64,000 nt of DNA from Melieria omissa (Eukaryota; Arthropoda; Insecta; Diptera; Ulidiidae). The translations under genes and the position numbers were made by a program. The DNA lies in the NCBI GenBank assembly GCA_963971225.1, contig OZ020269.1:86944283-87008282 (forward strand), in the 5' to 3' direction. Positions 21,470 through 33,606 of this stretch are shown one piece after another (the stretch's first letter is position 1; each line of letters starts with the position of its first letter). The notes under the pieces are model-generated. The model did no database searches and was not told the DNA's origin. It saw nothing but the letters and a program-made list of their open reading frames with translations.

Positions 21470-23760
21470 CCTATACTTGGTAGTGTGCCATAATCGTTGG
21501 TGTCCATTCAACGCTACGCCGCTTTATTTTAAGTAGAATTCCGTGATTGTACACAGCTCATTCTTTTCTTAGAATAGTTGTCTCAAAATGAAATCTATTC
21601 ACAAAGTCTCTTCGTCTTGCAGATACAACCTACGGGTTATTTTTTCAATACAGGTTGAGGCGTTTTAGATTTTTCCCGAAACTGTCAAAGCTTTGTCACT
21701 TCAAACAGAGTACGACATTTTTATTTTCTTTACGCCGCTTTACCTTAACCTATGTTAGCTGTTCTTCTTATCTCTTTAGTATTGAAGTCCTTTGATATTT
21801 TTAAATACTGGGATTTCTAACCATTAAGGCCCACAACTTACTTTCTCAAACCAGCCTAAAAGCACACCACAAACTAAGGTATTATTTGCCTCTAAGAAAC
21901 CAATTGAGTACTAAAAAATACTCTCACATCTTCGAGGCATACTTTTAGGCTATTCTAATTTTTTATTTTTATTAAAATCTGGAATATTTCCCCATAATAT
22001 CCCCTTAGGGCTACGCGCCTTCTTTCAGCGCCCAGCTCGCATATGCAAACAAAACACAAAGAGCGTAAACGTATAAATAATTGTGTGGCATTATTTTGTA
22101 AATGGCTGACAATTCATTTGGCCACTTTGCCATATCAACCAATGCTCTACACACAACTCGACGAGTATTCCGTTCTTCCGCACATGAACACACAAAATTG
22201 TGAGCGTTCTCAGCCGGCGGCGAGTGCTTCATAGACATTTGGCAGTGTAATAAAAATTTTGCGCCAATATATATGCATTGTTTTTGTTTTTGTTGTTGTT
22301 GCTGAAGATTATCTAAGCAAAAATTATGAAATGCGATGGACGTTGCCATTTCGAGCGATTGCAGTGTGTTTGCGAGCATTTTGCAAATGTCTTGATTTAT
22401 GACAGCGTCTGCTGTGCGTAAATTTAATGCGGCATGAAATAAAAGAAAAGGAAAAAAGTGAACGCAACATTATATTAGGCAATATTAATGTTGAAAGATG
22501 CCATCAGTTGCGGCAACAAATTGAACGCATAAATTGGACATTTCGTCTTAATGGAGCGAAAATAAAAATAAAAAAAATATATACGAAATCAAACAACGCA
22601 GCGCCTGCAGGCATTTTGATAAAATTTCCAGTCGTAACAGTGAAAATCAAAATTTTAAAAATCTGCTCTGCAGCACCAACAAACGTAACATGAATACATG
22701 AATTCGTGTGCGAGATGGCGGCAGCAACAACATTTTTCTCATTATCCCTGGTCCTGTCGTTGCGCCACGGCGCTGCTTACATCGTTTTTCTTGTCTTTCA
22801 TTGCTTTTCTTTGTGGCTAATTCAGCATATAAGCGTCGTTGGAAGCGCGACAGTCAGCCGGTTAGAGACAGACAACCCAGTCACGCACTCGCCCGCGTTC
22901 GCCTCCTCGTCGTCTGCCCACAGTGACAACCCAACCCCGTCAACCATTGTACAAAGTCAAGTGGCAAGAAGAAATATGGCTGCTTTGTGACCGCACCTAA
23001 AAGTAGGCTATGCTTTTTTGTCCGCTCGCAACCTAAGCACACAGGCACCCACACACTGACAGCTTCCCTGTGCGCTGGCGGCGCGCAAATTCGATGGATG
23101 TGACTTGTTCTTTACCTTCGTGCTGCTTTTTCCTTTTGTGCTTTTTAAGGAAATTTTCTTGAAGCGTTAAATAAGTAGACCTTTGGGTAAAATTAATGGA
23201 GCGTAAAGCGGAAACCGAGCGCATGTGTTGTTGGAGGCAGGAAACAATGCGTATGAGCGAGCGGCCGACGGGGGGCGGAAAGGTTTAAAAGGTGAAAAAT
23301 TTTTTGACAGCAAAGCGAAGCGAAACAGAGCAGAGCGCTTACAATGTACGTGTATGTTGTAAATGTGTTTGTGTGTGCCATATAATGTTGCTCCTTCTGC
23401 CTGCAACTTCAACTTCAATCTTTTTGCAATGTAATTTTTTTGCTGGGTTTTTTTTTGACAATAGCCACATGATTTAGTGCGTTGGTGTGCTGCAGTGCAG
23501 TGCAGCAAGAAAACACAGAATTAGTTGAAATTTTTCGTTACCTCACTTTCCGCTCTTCTGGGTTGGTTTAGGTCCTTTTATGTGCTACAAAATGTACTTT
23601 GTGTGTGTACACGGCGTAACATGTTTTGCGTAGATACTTGTAAGAATTTTCGCAATATTTTCGACTTTTTATATTCTGTGGTCTCGCATTCGACCTTTGG
23701 GAGTAGTTAAATTTTGCATGGTTTAGAAACTTTTGTGCTGCTTGATTAAAAAAATCACTT
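21470..23760. other. non-coding stretch and GC-richer island
   Basis: About 22000-23700 is less repetitive and richer in CpG-bearing text, with several overlapping 60-122-codon frames on both strands and no recognisable domain. The many overlapping frames argue against any one being coding. It contains GTTGTTGTTGCTG at about 22283 and TGCAGTGCAGTGCAGC at about 23491-23506. It could hold regulatory DNA, which is inference only. Confidence 0.45.
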
Positions 23761-23989
23761 CTTAGTAGCATTGGAGAATGTCGATAGTTTTGAGAATTTA
23801 TACCGGTATAAATAATGATATTAGGTAGCGGGTACTTTTTGCTGTAATGGTTACTTTTCTACAAATAAGTTACAATAAGTTGCCAAGTTTGTGAAATTAA
23901 ACTGTTTACAGTTAAAAAATGTTTGTGGAATTATGACAAAAAACGAGGTGAACTATCTGTTTTATCGATAAAGTAATTCAGTAGTGTTG

Positions 23990-25020
23990 ATTTAATACTA
24001 ACAACTTTTCTATATTGAACACTTTTGGTTACTGACTGCTTCTCGATGCTTACTACTTTTCGCTACTGATTGTTTTTTTTCGACCGTAACTTTAATTTCC
24101 AGAAGTGAGCCTCACAGTTTCACTAAAGATTTCAGACGTTACTGACGTTACTTTTGCAAATTCTGGGAATTAGGGTTAAGGAGTTTTTGCTGCTGAGACG
24201 TGTTTTAACTGAGTAAATTTAAACGTACTGACTGCTCTTCACTACTGAATACTTTTCAATATAGAGTATCGACTACTTCGCAACTACTTTTCGATACTGA
24301 CTACTTTCAGAACTGTGCGAGTATTTCTTAGTACTGAATACTTGTTAATACTTTTCATACTGAAATACTTTTCGACATTTTGAACCATTTTTCGTTCTTT
24401 TCGCTACCGGCTACTGTTCGATACCGACTACTTTTCAATACCGAGTACATTCCACTACTGAGTACTTGGCAGAGCTGATTACTTTTAACTGCAGTGTATA
24501 TTTTAATAGATGATACTTTTCTACACTGAGTATTTTCCACTTCGGACTATTGTTGGTACTTTTTAATATCGACTACTTTTCGATACAGAGTACATCCCAC
24601 CACTGAGTACTTCTCAGTACTGAATACTTTTTAATAAAAAGTACTTTTCAACACTACGATTTTTCCGCTTCGTACTTTTATCGTTCTTTTCGCTACCGAC
24701 TTCTGTTCGATACAAGCTACTTTTCGATACCGAATACATTCTACTATTGAATACTTGTCAGCACTGAATACTTTTCAACACAAAGTACTAATCGACAGTG
24801 AGTATTTTGTACTTTGAATCTTTTTTGTATTTTTATATTTTATATTTTCAATACCAACCACTTTTTGAAACCGACTACTTTTTGATTTTGAGTACATTTC
24901 GATACTGAGTGTTTTTCTGACTGACGGCTTTTCGATACTAACTACTTTTCGGTACGGAGAATTTTTTAAAAACCGAATACCCACATTTTCCTACTGAATA
25001 ATTTTTAGCTCTTATTGAAG
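23990..25020. repeat. diverged minisatellite of TACTTTTCGATACTGACTAC units
   Basis: Some 35-45 imperfect units of about 20-24 bp built on GACTACTTTTCGATACTGAG run through this kilobase. Blocks also recur at a higher level: CGTTCTTTTCGCTACCG appears at about 24392 and 24682, giving a superunit of about 290 bp. Open frames here are translations of the repeat. Confidence 0.85.
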
Positions 25021-25029
25021 TTTCTGAGC

Positions 25030-27150
25030 TTTAATTGACATTACTATTTATTTTTTGTATATATCGATTGAGTAAAAGTGTTGACTCTAACCTGGACGTT
25101 TTTATATAGAAAAAAGTTGCGTTATTGAGCACTTTTGCATATTCAGAATTGTTGCTTTCATGAACCGATTACTTCTGCCGGTAATGGGTACCTTAAGCTT
25201 GCTTTAACATCAGACTTGTTATTGAACTAAAGTTGTAGTAGTAAACGGATCTAAATACATGCAAACATATCAACATACCAAATTTCTCTTCGGCTGCAGT
25301 AAAAATGAAAAGTTTTTAAAATTGTTTAGATCATTCGTCAGACGAGGGTTTTTACTCAGACTTTGCTTATATGCAACCGCGTTCGAAACCAAGTCTGACG
25401 TCTAAAGCGGACTATCTTAAAAACGGGCTGTCAGGTCAGGCACGAAGCCACTTGTGTACTGTTTGCATGTGTTTGTTGTTCTTTAAAGGAAACAAATCCG
25501 TGCTTCTTTAACAGATCCACGAAATCCCAATAGGATCAGACTTTCAGACCTTTTGAACTTTATTTAAATTCATTGCATCAACAATTTAAATGATGTTTTA
25601 GTGCTTTGTGAAAGTGTCTTTGACCACAAAGCAGTTTCTTTCCTCTCCTTTCCTCATTTTTAAGAGGAAAGACACAAAGACAAAATGAATTCTAAACCAC
25701 TTTGACTTTTAATGTGATACTCACAGCATCTTCTAGTTAGTCTTAAATTTCACCTTCCACCTGTCAACAATTTACTTAACAAAACTTGTATTCCTTTGCT
25801 TTTCGTTGAGCACAAACTCCACTAAAGACGTTAAGCCGTTTCTAAGGCAACTCAGCTCATCAGCAACGGAAACGCCCTGAAGGCAAAAACCAAATACCAA
25901 ATGGCAATGCCCACATGAAAATTTTTTGGACCGCAAAAACCATTTAGGCGTAAACGTTGTCGCCGCACAGGGTTTTGGCGTTGTGACAAGACAACCGCAA
26001 AATTATAATCGAAAATGGTCAAAAGATTAAAAAGGACATAAACATAAAGAAAGCGTCATACCACGCCCCATAAATGTTGCAAGCGATTGTCTCCCACTGC
26101 TCCTTTCCTCAATCCAAGGCAAAGCACACACAGCAAGTCACAGTGGCACTATTCTGCCTCACTTTTATTGATTTTGCCAAATTTTCTGTCTGAGCCATTG
26201 ACCGCTTGTCGTCTGTCTGCCCGTTTTATAGACAAATGCGCAGCATAACCCAATTTCGTAGAAAATTTTTAGCTAAATTTTGATCGGTCAATAAATACGA
26301 AAATGCCTCGAATCCTTTTTGCGGCACTGCCGCAAAGCGTCAACACAGTGCACAGTGTTGGGCGCCAGCACCGAGAGGAAACTGTGCTTCGTGCTTCAGT
26401 TGGTTGCGTGCTGGTTTTACTGCCGCCTGAACAGGAAGTGGAGTGTGCGGAAATTTATGCAGGCGCTGCTGCAGCAGTTGGCAGAAAGTGCAGCAAAATT
26501 GCAATTTAAAGGAAGCACGCACACGCGCACACGAGTAGTTGTCAGCACACACACACACACGTACACGTTCACGTTGAGCGCGCTGCACACATGCCAGCAA
26601 GTAGCCGGAAATCCTGCGGTGCAGGCTATGCTTGCATTTTCGACATTTTTGGCATTTTTCGCCTTACGGCTTCTCAGCAAAAATCAATTTGCGTTCTCCG
26701 GCCGCCCGCATTGTCTGCCCTCCGAGCGGTTGGAGAAGACCGCAAATTTGCAATGCGTTAATGTCTCTCTACATGCCAGGCAGATGTTGCTGCAACGTGC
26801 CAATGTTATGGCGATATCTTTGCCTTGAAACATGCCAGCAATCAAATATTTGCCGAGTGTTGAAAATGTGTTTATTCAGTGAAATTGCATTTAAAAAGTA
26901 GAAGATGCCAGGTAGGTGGATCTGAATTGCTTGATGGATGCAAAGTTTGCTGCAGTTGAGGTCCTAAACTTTTCATTGGACAAAACTGTATAGAAAAGTG
27001 GCTTCAGTGACCTACACAGTATGGAATTTTTTCAACGTACATACATCACAAAAGTATTTTTAGTTTTTTTGGAAGATGAATAATGTTCAACCAACATCGA
27101 AAAGAGGCAAAACTGCCTTTAGATCAAACAAATAATCCAACTGAACTTAC
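25030..27150. other. non-coding stretch with island at 26000-26840
   Basis: No gene. The 26300-26830 segment carries several overlapping frames up to 169 codons on both strands, driven by CACACGCACACG runs at 26518-26570 and GC-richer text. None shows a recognisable domain. Potential regulatory DNA only by analogy. Confidence 0.45.
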
Positions 27151-27161
27151 TCTTCATAGAA

Positions 27162-27371
27162 ATGGGTATTGGAATCATTATTGAATGTTGCCTCATTAGT
27201 CAAGGCGTCAACAGACTCGGCTCTTTCCCAAATACCTTCTCCAGAAGCTGCAAAGACAAAGATTTCAAGGAGAGCGGTGAACATATCCTTTGCAAATGGA
27301 CAACTTTAGGAAGAAAATACTTTCGGGTTTCTTTCTTTCAGTGTTTTTTTCTTTCTTGTATCTTAGAATAG
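27162..27371 (+). pseudogene. LINE C-terminal fragment
   Basis: The 69-codon frame reads CLISQGVNRLGSFPNTFSRS then CKDKDFKESGEHILCKW and LGRKYF. It aligns with the LINE pattern TGHCLIGxHxxRLGLPxxxFCRSC, acidic linker, EHILCxCPAL. The first Cys of the knuckle is Ser and the last is Trp, so the domain is dead. The flanks are unreadable. Confidence 0.72.
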
Positions 27372-27839
27372 AATTTGGATGGGTTTGTTGTATTGAGACT
27401 AGAAGTGATTTAATGCGCTCCTTCTTATGTCTTTAGAAAGGGACAAAACTTCTTAAATTTCCCTAAGGCTCTTTAAAACTCAGTCAAAGTATTAATATGG
27501 TTCTTTAGAGCCACTAACTAGTTTTCGAATATCCAAGTGACCAGAAGAAGTGATCCTATGGGCTACTTGCCGAAAGTGATGTCCCTGAGACGACCACTAA
27601 ACCTATCTACTTGGCTACATATATACTGAGTCTGCAAACTACTGACCGTTCGTAATGTGTTCCGTGTTTTTCAAAAAATTTGCGAGCATTCTCTGCTTTA
27701 ACTTTGCAAGATTTCTGAAGCTCAGTAGGCTGACAAGAGGATTCAAATGCGGCATTCCGAAGGCAATGATCAGAAGCAACTAAATTCTTTGGACTATATG
27801 TAGTCTCAAAAAAGCTAAAACTGTTGAGCTACAATTCTT

Positions 27840-29610
27840 TCAGTCGAAAGACTGAGAGTAAGTAATAACTGAAATCGTTGGATTAAAAGCAAAGAAATCA
27901 ATAGACTACAGTAAAAATAAAACTCAAATTCTGGTCTAGAATTGATTTGATCGAAGTGTACATCAACTGAAATCATTGGACTAGAGTCCATAGAAACTTA
28001 AGTTTTTTGTCTACAATTCATTCATTTGAAAGTCAACCAAAACTCAATTTTTGGTCTTTAATTTCTTCATTCGAAGGTCAACAGAAAGACAATTTGTTGT
28101 TTGTATACAATTCGTTCCCGTCAACAGAAACTAAAGTTTTTTGTCTACAATTCCTTAATGCGAAGGAAACAGAAACTAAATTTTTTAGTCTATAATTTCT
28201 TCTTTTGAAGGCCAACAGAAAGACAATTTTTTTCGGTATACAATTTCTTCATTCGAAGGACTGGCAGTGAATTCAAATGGATCGTTGGACTACAGTCAAC
28301 AGAAACCCATTTTTTGCTATACAATTCCTTCATTCGAAGGTTAACAGAAACTCAATGTTTTGGTCTACAATTCCAGCCCCAAAAACAGATCATTGGACTA
28401 CAGTCAACAGAAACTAAATTTTTTGGCATAAAATTCCTCGATTTGCAGGACTGGGAGTGAACACAAACAATTCCTTCTCTACAATTCCTTCATTCGACGG
28501 AATGGGTGTGAACAGAATCTGATATTGCCTTGTCTGTCTACAGTTCCTTGATTTGAAGAGCTGGGAGTGAAAGAACTGGAAGTGAAATATATGGACTAAA
28601 GTCAACTGAAACTAAAATTGTTGGTCTAAAAATCCTTCATTTCAAGGACTGGACTACGTTGGATTACGTTGACCGTAACCTTAAATTGTTGGTCTACAAT
28701 TTCTTTATTCGAAGGACTAGGAGCCAACACAATCTAATCTGTGGACTAGAGTAAACAAAAACTCAAGTTTTTGTGTGCAATTTCTTCACTCGAAGGACTG
28801 GGAATGAGCTGAATTGATATCGCGAACAGAAGCTTAAATCTTTGGTTTACAGTTTTTTGATTTGAAGAACTGGGAGTGAACATAAAACATTTTTGGTATA
28901 CAATTCCTTCATTTGAAGGACTGAGAGTGAAACAAATGATATTGTTGAATTAGAGTCAAAAGAAACTAATTTTTGTTGTCCACAGTTCCTTCATTCGAAT
29001 TACTGGAATTATACAGAGAATGTTATCTTTTGTCTGTAGTCAACAGAAACCTATTTCTTTGGTCCACATTTCTACAACAGTCAACAGAATCTAACGTTGT
29101 TGGTCTACAACTCCTTCATTTGAAGGACTGGGAGTGAGCAGAATCTGATATCGCTAACAGAAGCTCACATCTTTGGTCTACAGTTCCTTGATTTGAAGAA
29201 ATGGGATCGAAAATGAAAAATGTTTGGTCTACAATTCCTTCATTCGAAGAACTGAGAGTGAACGCAAACTGATATCGTTGGACTACAGTCAACTGAAACT
29301 AAGCATTTTGGTCCAAAATTCTTTCATTCGAGAGACTGGGAGTGAAAAAACTGATATTGTTGGATGATAGTCAAAAGAAAGAATTTTTTTTTGTCTACAG
29401 TTCCTGTATTCAAATTACAATAATTAAACAGACAATTTTATTGTTTGACTATAGTCAATAGAAACCCATTTCTTTGGCCTACGATTCTTCAACTGTATAC
29501 TACAGAATCTAAAATTTTTGGTCTGCAATTCCTTCATTCGACGGACTAGGAGCTGAATTTGTTGAATTAATAGTTGAATACAGTCAACAAAAAATCATTT
29601 TTTAAAATTC
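27840..29610. repeat. 1.8-kb diverged satellite-like array
   Basis: About 20 imperfect units of 60-95 bp share GGTCTACAATTCCTTCATTC, GAAGGACTGGGAGTGAACAG, GATATCGTTGGACTACAGTC and AACAGAAACTAAATTTTT. Each unit holds the hairpin-forming CCTTC-ATTC-GAAGG. Units differ by 10-25 percent and many are partial, so the array is old. There is no coding capacity beyond short repeat-derived frames. Confidence 0.88.
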
Positions 29611-29929
29611 AGTTCTACTAGGATCATTTATCTGAATTGATTAGGATTTGAATAGGAACTTAATTTGTTGAATTATTAGTTGAATCCAGTCAAGGAAACT
29701 ACTTTCTAAAAATGAAGTTCTACTAGGATCAGCTTAGTATAACTACGTCTCTTTGATTCCCCACTGGCTTCAATATGGCAACAGTCAAGGAAATTTTCTG
29801 AAACTAGATTGTCCTTTTAAATTCAAGCCAGAGCTTAGTGTTTCTTTGGAACTAATAAAATATCCATTAATTTTTCTGGTATATTTTTCTAGAAAAAACA
29901 TAACTTAAGAAAATATTTAAATAATCAAA

Positions 29930-31600
29930 GTAATCAATTCAAATTGACAGCTTGCAAAGTGTCTCGTCGTTTGCATTGTTCACACGACTTGCAACTCTCA
30001 GCACATTTAGTATGTGATTTAAAAAAAAAAACCTGAAAAATCGCGACACGTTGTGCGAGTGAAAATTTATGAATTTTTTACACACATTTGTATGAGGCCA
30101 TTTGTGTGTGTGTGAGTGTGATTGTGGTTGAGAGGCTGCGCGCATTTGCGTGGATTTTAATAGTGCTGGAGGCGTTGAAAAGGTGAAAGCTACTCAAGCG
30201 CCAATAAAAAAAATGAATTGCGAAATTTATGTATTTGTGTGAGTATATATGTATAAGAGTATATATACATATATATATATATATGAATATTTACGCACAC
30301 TTCTGCGTCGTTGTCTCCGCAAATATTTACACACAGACACACTCTCACACATGCGTACAAATATCGTAGCCGTGCATAAGGCTGGAACGCTTCTGTCTGA
30401 TTTCCGCTATGCGCCGCAGGAAATGTTGACGACGACGCACGTACCGAACATTAAATATGACGTAGACAAACAAACAAACAGCCAACCAACCATAGAGAAA
30501 CAGACAAACAGACGCACAAAAACAGCCAACACACACACACACACATGTTTGCCTGCCGTGCGGACGCATGTGTGCGTTAGTGTTCGGGTGTTCGTCAGCC
30601 ATAAACAAATCGTATGGCAGCGCTGCGTCATATCAGCGCAATTATTGTTAATCGACAGCGCGGCCATAAACCAAAACAGAAGCGCGCAACAAATTGAGCC
30701 AGAAAGAAGCAGAATAGTAAATCAAGCCAACAACAACAACAGCAAATGTTTTATATATACGCACTGTGGCAATAGTGGCAGAGGTAAGGGGAAGGGGGGC
30801 ATACAACACAACACAGCCGCCACCGAAGACTGATGGGCCGCAATTAACATCAGACGGCGCCGCGTTGCTCGCTGCCGCAGGCGTTGCCCAACTTTTTCTT
30901 TCTCTCTTTAGCGATTTTCCTAATTACACGCAAAACTGTTTGTGGTTGCTGCATTACAACATATAAACCAAAAAGAGCAAACAAAAAAAATAGAACGCAA
31001 GTTGACGCTTGTTTAGCGAACTTGTAAAACTAATGTGTAGTGTTGCCAACGTATTCCACGTGCACACATACATTCACAAGTACGCATTTTACTTTAATGA
31101 AAATTGAGGGAAAATGTAAAATTCGTAAAAGGCATCTTACTGCCTGACGAGCTCTCTAACAAATATAAGAGAAAATATTTATTCACATACAGGGTTAGCC
31201 ACTTTGTAGTTTTAAATATAAAACCAAAGAATTAACATTGCTGCTGTTAGTGAAAATGTGGTGGACGCTTAAAAATGTGTAAATTCCATGAAACAAATTA
31301 TTAGTAACTCCTTCCTTTTAAAAGTCAATCATTTTAAATTCAAATCCTATTCATGTTCAAAGCAAGAACTCAAGCTTATGAAATGCTTAGAAGACACTTC
31401 GTCTAAGATTGGTTCTGAGTCGCAATTCTTAGTAGATGAAAAGAAAATCCACTAATGCTTTGGGAGAATCTTATGCTTTCAAGACAAGTTAACGCATTTT
31501 GTTCTAGTATCGTCAAAAGCTTGAAATAAGTATTTTCTAGAAAATGATGAAGACTGGTGGAAAATGAAGGATTACTGCCTTGAAATGAAGGATTATTTTT
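29930..31600. other. non-coding island with CA/TG and TA microsatellites
   Basis: Contains TATATACATATATATATA (30259-30285), CACACACACA at 30531-30544 and CAACAACAACAACAGC at about 30730. The 194-codon frame at 30249-30833 is the longest in the window, but its protein is repeat-derived (IYTYIYIYEY, THTHTC, NNNN) and it overlaps two minus-strand frames, so I do not call it a gene. Confidence 0.5.
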
Positions 31601-31619
31601 GGCTTTTTTGAAAGACTAT

Positions 31620-33500
31620 CATGGCCTGGCGGATTCGCTAGCAAGTTTAAAGTCAATGGGCCTTAAATGCCAATGATCAATAAATCAAGTGTTTCTTAAC
31701 CCTTTGTTGACCCTGTTAGATTTTTATGAATATAAACTTTTTCAAATATTTGTCGTTTGCAGTGCTTTCATCATATTTGAAATCAACAGACTTAACTATT
31801 AAATTATGTTTTCCTATACAAACTCTTAACCCATGTTGACTCCGTCAAATTTGATTTGATTTTTTTCTCTTTGGAATTTTGTTCTACTAAGTTTGAAGTA
31901 ACAATTATGTTTTCCATACCAATTTTTAACCCTTTCTTTAAAAAATTTTTTAAATATATGTTGAATTATTTCTTCTTTAAATTGATTTTACTAAGTTTGA
32001 AATAAAAAATCCTTTTCAATCATGTTTCTCCATACAAACTCTTAACTCTTGGTTTAGCCCGTTGGATTTCGATTTTGAAAAAAATTAGAAATATGTGTGA
32101 AATTATTTCTTGTTCGAATTGCTTTCACTGTCTTTGAAGTCAATAAATCAATTAAACCAGTTTTCCGTTAGATTTAGACGATTTAAAAAAAAAATAAAAA
32201 CGAGTATCTAATTATTATATTTTTGAATAAAAATTGTCTCATGATTTTTGTGAATTATTTTAGTTTTTTAAATTAATTTAATTTTTTGTTTTATTTTTTA
32301 CTTTGTTTAATTTTTGTGTATTATTTTATTTATTATTTTTTATTATTTTATATATTTATTTTTTATACGATTTTTAAAATTAAAAATACGTGTGGAATTA
32401 TAATTTATTATTTATTAATTTAATTTGTTTATTTTATTTTTTCTTTGTTTGTTTCGATTAAAAAAATAATTAAAAACAAGTGTCTAAATATTTTTTATAT
32501 ATTTCTGATTAAATTTTTTTTATGTAGTTTCTGATTTGATTTTAATTTTTTACTTTACAATTAATTTAATTTTTTTTTTGTTTTACTTTATTTTCTTTGT
32601 TAACACGTTCGCGGACGTGAATGCTATAGCATTCAAATTGTAAAGCCAATTTTTTTAATTACATTTTAAATAAACTGAAATTTTTGTAAATAATATGCTA
32701 TATCATTCAATGTGTATAAGGGCGAAAATACGAAAATCTGACAACTGCAACAATATATGTGTAATCAAATTTAAGATAGTTCTTCTAATTTCCACAAAAA
32801 TTGACTGTCCGCGAACGTGTTAATTTTTTTTTTATTTTATTTATTATTTATTGTCTTAACTATTTGATATTTTTATGATTTTTTTTAATGATTTTTTGTA
32901 TTTATGTTTTCATATAAACATTTTTATATAAACATTTTTAATCCTTAGTTAAAAAAAAAAAATTTTTAATTTAATTTTGTTTGTTTTATTTTATTTTTTA
33001 TTTATTTTTTAGTTTATTCTTTTTTTATTATTTTATTCATTATTTTTTACTATTTTATATTTTTATATTTTTTTAAATGATTTTTTGTGTCTATGTTTGA
33101 ACCAACTAACCAACCAACCACCAATTTTGAAGTCAACAGGTCCATATGGGTTCATGTTTTTTTCGTAGTCTTCTCGTCAGATTTTGATTTTCAAAAAAAT
33201 TAATAACGTATACCGAATTATTATTGGAAAATAATCCATTTCACCGAGTTTGTAATCAATTGGTCCAATAAACTAAGTTTCTTCTTACAAAACTGTAACC
33301 CATTTTGCCCTTTTAGAACCCAGAATGGAAAAAATTCCATCTAAGCAAAGGTTTATTTGTTTTCAAGGTACCTATAATACAAATTTTATCTTTGTAGCTT
33401 AAGCGGTCTGGGCTGGGAAATGATGAATCATTGAGTGAGTCAGTTAGTGATGTAGTCAGTCATACAGTTAGTCATTCAGTCAGTCAGGACAAACAATTAT
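31620..33500. repeat. composite repeat with a core of about 135 bp, locus 2
   Basis: It opens with a module GGCGGATTCGCTAGCAAGTTT (paraphrased at locus 3), followed by units with GAAATCAACAGACTTAAC, CTTAACCC and TTTGATTTTnAAAAA text at about 31655, 31780, 31885 and on to 33130 and 33255. It closes with TAGCTTAAGCGGTCTGGGC and repeated CAGTCAGT (33398-33490), as at locus 1. The centre (32200-33060) is very AT-rich (ATTTTTTATTTTA text) and holds a TTAA MITE at 32604. Confidence 0.7.
32604..32819. mobile_element. 216-bp TTAA-flanked MITE with CACGTTCGCGGAC ends
   Basis: Perfect 13-bp terminal inverted repeats CACGTTCGCGGAC lie at 32604-32616 and 32807-32819, flanked by TTAA at 32600-32603 and 32820-32823. 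A perfect 18-bp palindrome TGAATGCTATAGCATTCA lies at 32618-32635, one base inside the left repeat. A diverged second copy (ATGCTATATCATTCAA) is at about 32696-32711. No open frame. The TTAA target suggests mobilisation by a piggyBac-like transposase. Confidence 0.92.
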
Positions 33501-33606
33501 ATGTAGAAAGATTTGTATCCGGGAAAAATGTGGTTTCATGAAGATGATCCTCCACGACCGATTTTGTTTAAAGATTTAACGATTTCAACTGACTTTTGGG
33601 TTCATA

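Noticed and set aside
22011..22379. 122-codon minus-strand frame with a Gln run
   Set aside because: The Gln run is a CAA microsatellite; nothing else in it is recognisable, and the opposite strand is partly open.
26319..26828. 169-codon open frame
   Set aside because: Driven by CACACG runs; three or four other frames in the same DNA are open too and no domain is visible.
27840..29610. CRISPR-like repeat-spacer regularity
   Set aside because: Units are diverged throughout, spacing is irregular and the window is clearly animal DNA.
30249..30833. 194-codon open frame, the longest in the window
   Set aside because: The translation is Tyr/Ile and Thr/His repeats from TA and CA microsatellites, with no domain, and it overlaps two minus-strand frames of similar kind.
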